From Pyrenochaeta sp. MPI-SDFR-AT-0127 (taxonomy: Eukaryota; Ascomycota; Dothideomycetes; Pleosporales; Cucurbitariaceae), in contig JAGTJM010000013.1 of the NCBI GenBank assembly GCA_020747015.1, positions 186,001 to 250,000 of the forward strand: 64,000 nucleotides of DNA, written 5' to 3'. This document shows positions 23,961 through 35,303 of this stretch, one piece after another. Positions within the stretch are counted from its first letter, which is position 1; every line of letters begins with the position of its first letter. The translations under genes and the position numbers were made by a program. The notes beneath the pieces are model-generated. The model was not told the DNA's origin and made no database searches. It saw nothing but the letters and a program-made list of their open reading frames with translations.

Positions 23961-25548
23961 TTTGAAACTGTGTACACATAGATTGAAGAGTCAAGGCTGC
24001 TGCTGTAGCTGCTGCAGCAGCTGCAGCCTTTTCTGGGTCCTTTAATGCTGCAGCAGCTTACTGAGCGGCTGCTCGATCAACCGCAACCTTAATTGCTTCT
24101 ACGTTGCTAAAGCGTTCATTTAGATCAACCTGAACGCGCTTCCTAATTTGTCTATCCTTAATCTTATCTAGCTGATATTAGAGGCGCTGATTAGCAGTTT
24201 AGAGTTGAGCTGCTCGATTATTTACGACGCCAATTGCCTTGCTTACCTTACCAAACAGTATCCGTGTGCTGCGAGATAAAGATTCTAATTGCAAAAGCTG
24301 TTGTTGAGCTTAATATAGATCCTGTGGCCTTTAAGGAGTTCTAAACGATAGATCTGATATAGATGTAGGCGATGCAGCTAGTAGAGGAGTGATAGGCCGT
24401 GCTGAGACTTGAGATGATCGTAGTACTTAATCTGGGTTATAAGGACAGAGACCTGCTGCTCTCCAACCAGCTCGAATTACGCGCTCAGATAGGCCTTCTA
24501 CACGAGCTTAATAGTAACAGCTTATAAAGCGTTCTTTTTTAACTAGAGCTGCATCATCTAGTGTCAAGAGCTCTCGTATCTGACTGCGATAGCTTGACTT
24601 AATAACAGAGAATAGAGCAAGATCCAGAGGCTGCAGGACATGAGATATATAAGCAGGAAGATAGAGAGCAACTGTCTTATTCTGTTTGCAAAGCCACATA
24701 AACTCTATATCCGTATAAGAGCCATAGCCATCAAGTATCAGCATCCGATAGCGATCTTAATCTAGTGCTGTACCAGGTATAAAGATGCGCTTAAGCCACT
24801 CAACTCCAATCGCATATAACGTCCATCCATTCTTAGACGTTGTATATAACCAATCTAGTACAGAGCTTAATAGAAACCAGGTAGTTTATAGGCTCTTGCC
24901 CTTAAAGATCACCATGCATGCAAGCTTTTGCCCTGTTGCTAAGATTGTCTCAATAATAGATACCCACTCGCGATTGCCTGGTTCTTTAACATAAGCCTTC
25001 TTCTTGCCAGCTCTCGCAATAACTCTTATATTTGTACATACCCCTAGTGCTATCCCAGTCTCGTCCATATTCCATATATCCTCCACCTGTATGCCTAGCT
25101 CGATTCGAACGCGATTAAATAGCTCTAGAAATACTAGAACCTAGGCAGGGCTTATCGCATCAGCTCTTGGGGCCTCGATCGATCGGCCAACGATAGAGGC
25201 AACACGTGGTTAACGCGATAAGAAGTTTGAGATCCACCTGCGTCCAAGTGGATTATAATCGCCGTTAACCTTAAGAATTTGAGTAGCCATCTCTTACACG
25301 CGCGCATGAGATAGAGGCTGAGCACGTAAGTCCTCCTCAAGAATCCATTAAACAATAAACTCCTCTTATACAGGTGCTAGTCTCTATTAGTTTTGGTGAG
25401 CAGTAACGCGATCTGTGCGGCCGTTGATACGGTCTCGCAGTGTCTCTCTCGAGACGCCGTGCGCGATGGCAGCCTTCCTCTAGCTAGTAAAAACACCAGA
25501 ATTAAGATCAGCAATAGCAGCTTGTAGAGCAGCCTCACGGTTATCCAT
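23956..25548 (-). pseudogene. Fot1/pogo transposase, inactivated by 17 in-frame stops
   Basis: From ATG at 25548 to TAA at 23956 the reading frame is one unbroken register of 531 codons with no frameshift, but it holds 17 internal TAA/TAG codons and no TGA. The N-terminal helix-turn-helix region (RKAAIAHGVSRETLRDRI), the CENP-B-like DNA-binding part and the DDE domain are recognisable: WNMDETG, LILDGYGS and LQPLDLA supply three Asp, the last two separated by 35 residues (DD35D). The usual GHGSH motif reads GYGSY, two His-to-Tyr changes. The tail is Ala-rich, from a CTG-type repeat near 23998-24060. The gene cannot make a full protein under the standard code. Confidence 0.93.
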
Positions 25549-25550
25549 TT

Positions 25551-25650
25551 TATAAGCGTGGTTGTTGAGCTATCGCGCGTTGAATTGGTGATCCTTGTTT
25601 TGGTTGGGTGGGCGACTTCTAGGGGTGGGCGACTTCTATGTACGCTAGCT
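25551..25650 (-). repeat. Right 100-bp terminal inverted repeat
   Basis: Exact reverse complement of the left repeat over 100 nt, including both copies of the internal 16-mer. The transposase ATG (25548) begins just inside it. Confidence 0.95.
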
Positions 25651-26147
25651 TATATGACCGAAGGCCACTGCACAATGGTTGAACTTGTAGTTGACGGTCC
25701 GCATGGACGTGATTCGATGGAACAATGCTTCCAAAAGATACTCTGCTTACGTCGGTGCACCTCATGCAGTGACACAGAGCTGAGGCCTCGCTTAAGTCTT
25801 GGTGCTTTCGACTTATGCATGCTTATTCCGCATGCTGAACGTGTATTTGCAAACGTGGTGACCATGTTCATTTAAAGTTATTTTTTTTTGCGAACCATTG
25901 CATTTGCCAATGGCTTGTCAAGACACAACGCCTTCTAATGCGACTATGTAGATACTTTGACCGACCCCGTAACGCCGTCCTCCATGTACATAATACGCTG
26001 ACATCGACCTTGGAACTCCATGAGATTGGTAGGATGTTGTGAGAAGCGTGCCATAAAACTCTCGCAATTCGAAACACCCATGTACGGGATCTCCCAACCT
26101 TAAAAAGCAAGACCGACGTCTTGCCGACGTACGACCCAATCAGCACT
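25651..26147. other. Intergenic region right of the transposon
   Basis: About 500 nt between the element and the stop codon of pyrG. No supported gene. A 9-nt T run lies near 25881. Confidence 0.5.
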
Positions 26148-27397
26148 TTACTGTGTCTTTCTGATCCTCTCTTCATACGCTGCCCAGGCGGCCTTCTTGT
26201 ACCGCTCTGCCTCAGTTTTCCTGTCATGCGCACGCACAATGCCTCGTCCAACGATAATGACATCGCACCCTTGGTCGAAAATCAACTTCCGTGGTGTGTT
26301 GTACTGCTGTCCGAGATTGTCGCCTAACTTCTTGTCTTCTTGGCCTGGTGGTGGTAATTGGCAACCAGGCGTCATGGTGATGAAGTTGTCTTCCGGCTCA
26401 GAGTTCAAGCTTCGCTGCGCAATGAATCCCATGACGAAGTCTCGGTGGTCCCGCGCAATTTCCAGAGTCTTTTTCTGGTACTCTGGTGTCATAAGATGGC
26501 CCTCTGAACTCATTTCGGCAAGTAACAAAAGTGAGCGGAGAAATGGGATTTCGCCAAGACGGAGGAGCTCAGCTGCCGTATCCAGGTTGAAAACGTCCTC
26601 ACCAGTAGCGTTGGGCTCGGGTCGAGGCGATATGCTTTCTGTTCGCATGGATATGGAGGTGGTGACGCTCACAACGCTGTGTTTCCTGTCCGTGGCCTTG
26701 ATGCTTAGCCGCCTCTCCTCGCCTTCAAACTCCATGGGTGATTCGATCGCCGACTCCTCAACCGTGTCATCCTCGTCGTCTTCGTCTAACCCATTGATCT
26801 GCTGTGTGCGGGGGGACGCAGATATTTCGGTGTGGACGGTTGTGTTGTATTTCGCAATGGTCGTGTCTGCAGCTTTCTCGAGAGCTGTCACAATAGCGGG
26901 GCCTGGGATGACGTGTGCGTTTGTGATCTCAGCCCAAAGCGCGATTCGGTGATGTCCGGAAGTGTATTGCTTCTGTACGGTTTCTGTAGTGGCCATGTTA
27001 GAACTGTGCTCGTCCAAAGGGCGTTGCAGCAAGTCGAAGAACAGGCATGCAGCTCAGCATAGGGGTTCAAATAGAAAACAGACATACCTCCAATATCTGC
27101 AAACTTTCGGTCTTCGAAGATGAGGAACCATTTCCGCTTTGCAATTTCTCGCAATGCCTGGGCGGTCCTATCCGTCCAGTCGGTGACGATGTCGCAGTGC
27201 GTCTTAAGCACACATATCGAGTCGCCAACATCCTCAGCCAGTTGTAGGAGCTCGGCCGAAGTCTCGACGTCGGCTGAGAGGCAGAGATTTGTCTGCTTGA
27301 TCGATATCAAGCTTAGCAAGTAGGATGCCAGAGGTCCAGTGGTAGGGAGTGCAGCGCGGGCGCGGTAGGTGCTTCTGAGGGTGGGATGCGAAGACAT
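26148..27397 (-). CDS. pyrG: Orotidine-5'-phosphate decarboxylase
   Basis: Exons 27397-27088 and 26983-26148 (104-nt intron) give 381 residues. It catalyses the last step of UMP synthesis, decarboxylating OMP in the cytosol. The active-site block FEDRKFADIG (residues 94-103) with the catalytic Lys is read straight through the splice into ETVQKQY. KTHCD and the C-terminal GRGIV phosphate-binding loop are present. An acidic, Ser-rich insertion of roughly 90 residues (from about TEISASP to TGEDVFN) sits in the barrel. Such an insertion is normal in Pezizomycotina enzymes and absent from yeast URA3. The start is the first ATG; the frame extends a little upstream only with GTG. Confidence 0.96.
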
Positions 27398-30035
27398 GGC
27401 GTCTGCTCGCTGGGTGGTGTCTGATAACACGCGGTTGTTTTTGTTTTGCAGTGCGAAGATCAGATGCGCAGTATGTACGGTTGGACGTGCAGGTGATGGA
27501 TCGGCTCCGTGCGTGTTTGGCGACTCGGATTCGATGGAGTCCGACGCGGGGATGACGAGGGGCAGCTGTCAATGGGGGCAGGGGGTGCGGCTGGATGGGC
27601 TCGGAGAGCGAAGGGGCAAAGCGCAAAGGTTATTTTATGCAGGTATACGATCAGACGTAGCAGAGGTGCTAGAGGGCAGCAAGCAACGAGTCTAAGTAAG
27701 AACGGTAGGCGGCCTGCTGACGAGCAAAAGGCCCACGGACAACTTTAGGCGCGTCTGAGGCACAAAAATTGCGGCGCATCTAGGTGTGCCTGGGCGGCCC
27801 GCAGGTCGCAGATCGCGCCAGCTATCTGCATTCCACCGAAACCGTCGAGTGCTGCAGCATCAATGCCAGGCTCGGCCAATAAAGCCTCTATATGTCCACG
27901 GCCCTCGCTTGCTGGACATTGCCGTTGTGCGGCCTGCCCGTCTACCGTTGTTTGTACCACCCCAGTTGATATGCAGTCTCCAGCATTGGCCGGATAGCGG
28001 CAGAACATGGACAATCGCTGGAGAAGCCGTTTCTGGCAGCAGGAGCCAAGTTGTTGCGCCCTCGGAATCGGGTTCTCTTTCTCTCTTGTTCTCGGCTTCT
28101 CTCACACCCTCCCTCATACACTGGCTCGCTGTGGCTGTGACGTTGCCATGGACCAGCTTCCAGCTGGCACATGGCCATTTGTCCTGCTAGTTGCCTATCC
28201 GCTGTCGATCGGTGAATTCGATAATGCTGTGATCCTCCCGTCTGCAATGTTAAACGCCACCGTTCATGCTTGGAGGCCCGACGCAGCAGCATACTTCCTA
28301 TCACGTAGCCATATCTGCTTTTTCCTTCGCCGACATACTCAACACAAACCCTGTCGCACTCTTGACTGGCAGTTGTCGCCTAGAAATCCTGTCAGCAGCC
28401 GCCCCCTGCGGCTCGCATTAACTGCCCGTTCGTGTGGTTGGTCTCGTGAAGTGGGGGACGCGCGCAGTATCGTACCACGTCGACATTAGAGGCACCGCGA
28501 ACACCGAATGTGATCTGCAGCATCGAGACTTCGCAGGTCAGGATTGGGTTCCGCTGTTTTGGAACGGAAGGGTATGCCCGGGCTCCACCTCGATACCTTG
28601 TTGCCGATGCTATTCTGGGCAAGGGCATAGTACGCGAGCACGTAAGCTCCCTGATTGCTACTTTGACCTCATCTATCGCGATTTCTCTCGCTCTGGCCGA
28701 GTCTCAGAAGGGGCTCATGGACTGGCTCGACAAGAGGTGGCTGTGTCTGACCAAACCCCGACTCAACATGGCCATTGGCAAAGGGCGGTGAGCATGCCTT
28801 TTCACCTCTGCTTTCGGCCCTTATCCTTTGGCACTCACCCTTCCCTTTTCTCGTCAATTCTTCAGCAACGGGTCATCTAGGCCCGTCTAGCCCTGGCCCT
28901 CAATTACCTCTCGGCCTTTTCCTACCCTCCGAATCCTACGTGGCCTTTCTCAACTCTTGGTTTGGAAGCATTTGGTCCTCTTTCCATCCGCCTGTGCGTT
29001 CAACATGATTGTACTGTCTTAAAAAAGCATATGCAACACCATACCCAATGACTTATTGTGTACAAGACCCGGCGTTTCTCTCTCTATATATAAGGTGTAA
29101 TAAGAAATCAAAGAGACTAGGCTTGTCTCTGAAAGCACTTCGCTGGAAGAACGAGCAACTCCTAGAACACCAATGTCACCTACAGCGTTCACACCGACTT
29201 CTCCGGACACAAAACATCCATTGTCATCATTCTGCTTCGTTTTGATCATCTTTGGAGCCGGTGTCTTTCGTCTCAGCCCATAGAGTGTACATTCTTGGCA
29301 TGGCCGTGGAGGGGTAGGGCAGCAAAGTCAAAAGGATAAAAGGCAGGAGGAAAGAAGGCACCAGCCCCTTTCAAGCATTCAGCTCCCACGCACCTTGCAA
29401 GTTATTTCAAGGAGACCCATGCAACATCTGCGAATACCCAAGAAGCCTATGAGGTTCATGTCCTGGCAAGTGCCTGTAATCCGACTGCGCTTGATATGAG
29501 CGTCCTTGGAAAGTCGCGTCGGTGCGTTGCTAGTATTGGAACGAAAATCTGTTCTTGTGAATTCGATCTCTAAAACGCCGGCACATCAGAAAGTTCCCTA
29601 TCTGATATGAGTTGTTCGAGCCCTAGGCACACCATTTGAGTGGTGCCACAAGCTACCATTCTTCTCTGCGTCCCTCACGCTGTCCATCCAATGAGTGCAT
29701 GCGAAGCCTGAATGGTTGGATGCACAACTGACCTGCTTCTTCTACTACGAGCAGGTAATATCGAACAACCGATGACTGTTGGGAGAACCAGCGTGGTCGC
29801 AATTCACAGTCACCCTGCTTTTCGGCGTGAACGTGAAGGCCGCAGGTAAGGACCCGTTTTCTAGTCAACTTCACCTTGCGTTCTTCTTTATATGGCACCC
29901 TACCTTCATTTCCGCTGAACCTTTTTCTTTTTTCGTCAGCAAAACTTTTGGCCCTTCTCAAAGTCCTCCATTTACTCGGTTATTCCAGCTCAGCGTCCTC
30001 TCGACCATCGACATCTACCGGTCTCCATCAATAAC
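27398..30035. other. Long intergenic stretch without a supported gene
   Basis: About 2.6 kb. It includes the pyrG promoter and, from about 29850, the CT-rich leader of the gene at 30036. Overlapping frames of 60-160 codons occur on both strands around 27.7-28.9 kb, but none has recognisable motifs or consistent splice support. An unannotated orphan or non-coding transcript is possible. Confidence 0.4.
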
Positions 30036-30769
30036 ATGCCGCCCAAGAAAGACACTGCAGGTGGTGATTCCACAGATCTGATCACCGGATTCTCCGACAA
30101 GGAATGCAAGCTTCTCGCGGCCGCCTTCATAAGCTCCACTGCCTCCGATAAGGTGAGCTCCCTTTTTCACACTGCCATGTTGTGGACCTCCAGCTACATC
30201 ATGCTTATATTGCATGAAATCAATGTTGACATGTCAATAGTACGACTACGACCTTATGGCTTCTCTAACAAAGAACACCGCCGGCTCCCTCAAGAAGATG
30301 TGGCCCCCCGTCAAGAAGAAGGCCATGGAAACCCATAGCTCATTCGCCGCCTTCCTCGGTCAGTCTGGCACCACGGCTAATGGTGAGATCAAGTCGGCTC
30401 CTGCTCCCAAGGCCAATAACAACAAGAAGCGCAAGGTTACCAGTGAGGCTCCTGATGATGCAGACAATGGCGGTAAGAAAGAGCTCGAGCTCACCTCCGC
30501 TGGAAACACGTCCGACGGTAGTAAGTCCAGCACTAAGAAAAAGGCTCCCGCTGCGAAGGGTAAGGGTCGTGCTCGAAAGCAAGTCAAGAAGGAGCTGTCT
30601 ACTGAGCTTGTTTCTGAAGGCGAGGTCGAGACCTACACCACAGCTAAGTCCGAAACGAAGTCTGTCGACGGCGAGGATAGTCTTGGTGAGTTTGCTCCAT
30701 GAATATCAGGTCGACTGTCTGAACAGCACTGATGGGTTCACAGGCCAGGACTGGGAGGAAGAGGCTTAA
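30036..30769 (+). CDS. Small basic nuclear protein with Myb/SANT-like N-terminus
   Basis: Exons 30036-30152, 30241-30685 and 30744-30769 give 195 residues; the last exon is only 26 nt and encodes the end DWEEEA. Residues 12-70 form a short helical region (DLITGFSDKECKLLAAAFIS, then YDYDLMASLTKNTAGSLKKM) with the spacing of a degenerate Myb/SANT-like helix set seen in many small fungal proteins. The rest is Lys/Ser/Glu-rich and disordered, with strong nuclear-localisation-type motifs (NNKKRKV, KGRARKQVKK). A DNA- or chromatin-binding role is inferred. No named family is claimed. Confidence 0.75.
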
Positions 30770-31461
30770 AGACCATGCATTCACTATTCATGTTTGGGAA
30801 CGAACTGAATACACATGGGCGTTGCAGTAAGGGTTGAATGGAGGGTCATGGCGCTCAACGATGTGTATTCTTATGAGGCTCGCCTTTGATTGTCACACAA
30901 GCATCACGTATCACTCGAGAGCTGGGGTTGCATCGCACGGCGTGGGTGGTGCTTTGGCTGACACGATTCGATGCCTTCGGTTTGGCGTCTGTCAAGGACT
31001 TTCCAAGTTTCTACAAAGGATTGATTCTAAGCTATCTATAGTTGGATCAATTCAAAGCAGCGACCTATAAATCTGACCCTTAATCGCTTCATGGTGATGA
31101 ATGCCACTAATGATAATGAGCGAGTCGTTCCTCTGAATTGTAAAGCTGCCATTGCATGAAATCCACTGCAGTATCTCAGTCGAAAGTAGACTCCAATGAT
31201 GGTGATGACATAAGCAGCAGTCAATCGTTCGGCATATGAAAACGCGATGTCGCGTTTTCATGTGATCGGATCCCGGATGTGCCATTTTCCGGTAACTTTT
31301 ACTTCATCGGCCCAATTCCGCGCTCTCAAACTAGTCTTACAAAGATGTATCAGCGCGACCACATTCGGCGGTATTGAATCAGCGAGCCATCCGGCAGTCA
31401 CAATGCCACCTCCTCTCCTCAGAATGAATATATCCTGCGTTTGGGTGTCTTTTCCGGGAAC
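30770..31461. other. Intergenic region
   Basis: About 690 nt between two plus-strand genes. A perfect 13-bp palindromic pair (GAAAACGCGATGT / CGCGTTTTC) lies near 31238-31261. No gene supported. Confidence 0.4.
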
Positions 31462-32504
31462 ATGAAATTCACCCGTTCTTCGTCCCTGCTTGCAACCTTC
31501 TTCAACCTTGGGCGACCGCGAGTAGCTTCTGCGGACTCATCCACTGTTAACTCAACGTTTAATCCTCTACGAGGCTTACAGCAATTCCCGTTTTCTTCAG
31601 ACGAAGCCAATATGACGCGTCTTGCCCCTGTGATTTCACTCTCTCATGGTGGAGGCCCAATGCCCATCCTTGGAGATCCATCCCATGCCGCCATCACAGA
31701 GTCACTGAAGACCAAAGTGCCCCGAATCCTCAAGCTGGGTACTCCCGAACAGCCCAAGGCTATTGTGCTAGTCACCGCGCATTGGTCCACAAACAAGGTC
31801 ACCATTTCTAGTGGCTCAAAGCACAAGTTACTTTACGACTACTATGGCTTCCCTCCAGAAGCATATCAGTTGAAGCATGATGCGCCAGGAAGTCCAGAGG
31901 TAGCTGGGCTGGTAGAAAAGGCACTTCAAGAGGCGGGTGTGAAGTGTGAGAAAGATGCTGAGAGAGGTATGCTCCGCTCCATTGCCATCGCGGCCTGCAA
32001 CGAACCAGACTAACTGAGAGTACTACAGATTGGGACCATGGCGTCTTCATTCCCATGATGCTCATCGATCCTAAAGCCAGCATACCCATCGTACAACTCT
32101 CCGTCCTCGAATCCGAATCACCATCCCAATCTTACGCCATCGGTCGCGCATTGGCTTCCCTCCGTGCACAGAACATTGCCATTATCGGCTCTGGCTTCGC
32201 GACTTTTCATAATCTGCGTTTGATGTTTTCCGGCGCATCATCGAACCCTGATTTCAAGAAGCAGAACGTGGAGTGGAGTGACGTGGTTACAGATGCAGCT
32301 ATGACAGATGATATAGACAAGAGAGCGGCCAAGTTCGAGGAATGGCGAAAGTGGCCGAGTGCGTACACTATGCACCCCAGGGGTGGCGCAGAGCACTTTT
32401 TACCGTTGATTGTTTGCGCGGGCGCAGCAGAGACGACCAAGGGCAAGAAGTATGCTGACAATTTTGCCGGTTTGGACATGTGGAGCTATTACTGGGATGA
32501 GTAA
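31462..32504 (+). CDS. LigB-type extradiol dioxygenase (4,5-DOPA dioxygenase family)
   Basis: Exons 31462-31966 and 32029-32504 (62-nt intron) give 326 residues. The class III extradiol ring-cleavage fold is shown by SHGGGP (His62), VTAHWS (His107) and DWDHG (His172), the family's metal-ligand and catalytic histidines, plus GSGFATFHNL. It should be a non-heme metal enzyme opening catechol-type rings, like DOPA dioxygenase or bacterial YgiD. The canonical family start corresponds to Met51 (ATG at 31612). The upstream 50 residues are Ser/Arg/Phe-rich with few acids and could be a targeting peptide, so two products are possible. Confidence 0.9.
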
Positions 32505-32720
32505 GAAAGCAAGAGTTAGATCTGTAGCAATGAAACGAAATGAACAGAAGCATAACGTGCACGTTGTTGCGAATTGTCTAAATAAAACGACTTGAAACTT
32601 GGTTCAAGTTCAACACGATCAAAGCTTCCCAAGCTGCCAGATACACTTTTGCAAGATCACAATAGTTCCAACACGCTAAATTTCAACTCCTCTCTCTATC
32701 CAGATTCAAGATTTCCACCC

Positions 32721-33357
32721 TTACAAAGCCAGCACGCCAACGAAAGCAGCCGCAACACCTGCACCAAGCGCCTTGACAGCCGAGCTGGGCGCCGCGCCTG
32801 TGCTCTGAGGCCTCGCTCCAGTGCCGGTTGGGCTGGCGCCCGTGTTGGCAGCGCTCGCACCGTTGACGGCCTCATTGATCAAGCTCTGCACGCGGGCATT
32901 GTTCGCATCATAGTACGACTTGAGATCGCTGGGCAGCGCGCTGTACCATGTAGGGACAGTGGTGAAGGTCTCCAGTCCGCCGATCTTGGTCACCTCATCG
33001 GGGATATCGTACGATGCCGTAGCGACGAAAGAAGCGAGCGCGGTCTGAGCGCTGGCAGCCTGGGAGAGAGCGGAAGGGCCGAGCGAGGCGGTGAGTTCGC
33101 CAATCTTGGAGGTGACGAAGTTCTCGAGCGAGTTGATGTAGGAGCGGAGCTGTATTGGCAGTTAGTCATCATGTCGATCGTACTTGTTGAGGGTGGGTCG
33201 AGAATTCCACGCGAGATGATGAACGACATGAGGGGCAAACACGTACGTTGGAGAGGTCGGGGATCGCGGTAGGAGTGGGGATGGAGGTGATGACCACGAA
33301 GTCAGCAACAGCAGTGGTGCTGAGCGCAGCAGCGAAGAGGATGTTCTTGATCTGCAT
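32721..33357 (-). CDS. Small secreted protein, probably GPI-anchored (family member B)
   Basis: Exons 33357-33247 and 33149-32721 (97-nt intron) give 179 residues. A clear signal peptide (cleavage after about Ala18) is followed by a short Thr/Pro linker, a helical domain, the block FTTVPTWYSALP, a Gly/Ser/Thr/Ala-rich stalk and a hydrophobic tail (ALGAGVAAAFVGVLAL), the profile of a GPI-anchored wall protein. The intron is phase 0 at the same relative place as in the gene at 22737-23329. It converges on the LigB gene with 216 nt between stops. No known domain; surface protein or effector candidate. Confidence 0.85.
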
Positions 33358-33978
33358 AATTGCGGTGTTGGAGTAGTATGTATATGGCGATTTCGATAGG
33401 TTACAAGTGTAACTTTTGATTATAATCCTTTAACTGGAAGATGTAAAATGGAACTGAGGGAGTGATTGAACGGTAATCTGAAGGAGAGAGATGGCATTCC
33501 GCTTGAGGTGCAGACCATCTATCTTAAGTATCACTCCACCGTAATGCACTGGTGTCTCAGCCACGTTCATTTCGCGCAATGGATGAACATCGGTCGGCCT
33601 TATCAATCAGCGGCCGAATTTTGTATCTGACTGCTTATTTCTCATGGAGATAGACAGCCCCACAAGATTGCTGGTTATTTGAGACGTCGATTTGCTGGTA
33701 GACACACCTTTAAAAGGCCAGCTCCAACACATGCTTTGGAGTGTGGCACAAACAAGACGCATAACGAGGGCAAACATTTGAATTGGTGAGGTATGCAAGG
33801 ACCATGTTGCATTGGCTGTGCAGTTTCAGTTCAATGTCAGGGGTAGCTCATTAGCTTGGTGATCTTAGCTGTTTCCTATATAGGGTATTCTCTAGCGTGA
33901 TTTTGACCCACTCTTCCGTCAAAAAGTGATCGTCTGTGTTGACTCCGCCTTGTCATGGTTTTGTGATCAGCATCTTAG
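33358..33978. other. Intergenic region
   Basis: About 620 nt holding the promoter of the small secreted protein gene and the 3' end of FTR1. No gene supported. Confidence 0.5.
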
Positions 33979-35246
33979 TTATTCAACTTGCCTTACGGCT
34001 GTGCCAACCTGGACTCCCTCTGTGCTGGTCTTTTTCCCCGCTAGATCGCCGTGGCCACTGGACGTGTCGCTCTCTGCTTCAGGAGTAGGAGCCGTGCTGC
34101 TCTCCTTACTTTCCTTCCAGCCCAAATAAATGAAGCCGATAATAACGACAAGCCAGTACAGATTGTATGAAATGACGGAGCCGTATGTGGCGCTGTTTTG
34201 CCAGCCAAAGAGCGAGTTGAAGATGCCCCAGCCACCATCGCCGTTCTCGCCAGGGGAGCAACACTGTGCTTTGTTAGTGCTGCGCACGAGTAGCTGCCAG
34301 TGGGCCAAATACTTACATTGACGTGCCAAACAGTCTTCCTAATGTCATAACTTCCTGGACCCGCACCAGCTTCAGCGGCTCCTTCTCCCGCAAGCTTGAC
34401 CCAGGCATTTTGCTCAAAGTTCCATACACCTTTGGAGAAGAGACCTGCAGCAACAAGGTACAGGAAGCACGTCGAAACAACGAGGAAGATTTGGAGAGAT
34501 GTCCTATTACCACCTTTGTAGATCAGATAGCCGATGATGGCTCCTGCGCCGAGGCCGCAGAGCACTGCAAGTGGGAACGAGGTTGCTGGCAAGCCGAGAC
34601 CAACACCAGCAATGAACCTATTCCAGTAGTCAGCATCGAACCTCGAGGCGGGAGACTCATTTCGACTTACAAGACAGCTTCAATGCCCTCACGGAGCACA
34701 GTGATGAATGGCAGAATGAACATGGCATACTTCTCCGTCCACATCTTGAGCTTGCCCTTGACCGGAAGTTTCGAATCCTTCTGCTCGAGCACTTTGGTGA
34801 TCTTGACGCGCCATTTGTCTTGGAGCTTGCTGACACGAAGAAGCGCCGCGCCCATCAATGTAATAATGATGCTGGCAAGGATGCCGAAAACACCTTCCCA
34901 GATGTGCTCGGCAGCTTCAAAGGTGTTGCGACCAGCCGTGTAGAAAGTCCCAATAATGCCGGCGCCAATGATAACACATATTAGAACACCTGCACCGACG
35001 CCATACCAGACCTGGCGGACAAGTCTTTTGTAGACTGCAGCATCATGCTCAGGGCCGAGAGTCTGCTTCAAGAAAGCGAGGAGCACGGAGACGATGATGC
35101 TGGTCTCCAAGCACTCTCGAAAGCAGATGAAGAAGACTGCGACAGTTGTCAGTACAGAGTATGCCTTTCGAAATCACGCGCGCCCGAGCGGGTGGCCCTC
35201 CCCATGATCGCACCAACTTACCCGGAACAGCAAAAACGTTCGGCAT
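33979..35246 (-). CDS. FTR1: High-affinity iron permease, Ftr1 family
   Basis: Four exons (35246-35222, 35136-34671, 34617-34317, 34263-33979) give 358 residues. The first exon codes for only eight residues plus one base; the join gives MPNVFAVPVFFICFRECLE. Both iron-transfer motifs are present: RECLE near residue 15 (the filamentous-fungal form of REGLE) and REGIE in the second half. Seven membrane helices are visible, ending in an acidic, Ser/Thr-rich cytosolic tail. It is the plasma-membrane permease that takes Fe3+ passed on by the ferroxidase. Its partner FET3 is the next gene, divergent, sharing a 1-kb promoter. Confidence 0.96.
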
Positions 35247-35294
35247 TGTTGAATGTTCTGCTACAACGTTCACAACGTGATTTTCGATTTTACG

Positions 35295-35303
35295 ATCAGA
35301 TAA
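35295..35303 (+). promoter_or_regulatory. SreA-type GATA site 1
   Basis: ATCAGATAA on the plus strand, only about 50 bp before the FTR1 ATG, so it may overlap the transcribed leader. Confidence 0.65.

Larger units (their letters stand above)
23861..25650 (-). mobile_element. Fot1/pogo (Tc1-mariner superfamily) DNA transposon, decayed
   Basis: A 1,790-bp element flanked by TA on both sides (23859-23860, 25651-25652), the target-site duplication of this superfamily. It has perfect 100-bp terminal inverted repeats and one broken transposase frame on the minus strand. Length, TA target and DD35D transposase place it with Fot1/pogo elements, such as Molly and Pixie of Parastagonospora, though I cannot assign it to a named element without a search. 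Flanking DNA has ordinary composition, so decay is confined to the element. Confidence 0.93.

Noticed and set aside
23956..25548. TAA/TAG read as glutamine (recoded gene)
   Set aside because: All stops fit Gln, which mimics a reassigned code, but neighbouring nuclear genes use TAA and TAG as normal stops, and the His-to-Tyr changes at CpA sites point to mutation instead.
27745..28880. Cluster of 80-160-codon frames on both strands
   Set aside because: Mutually overlapping, no recognisable motifs, no coherent exon joins; likely composition effects.
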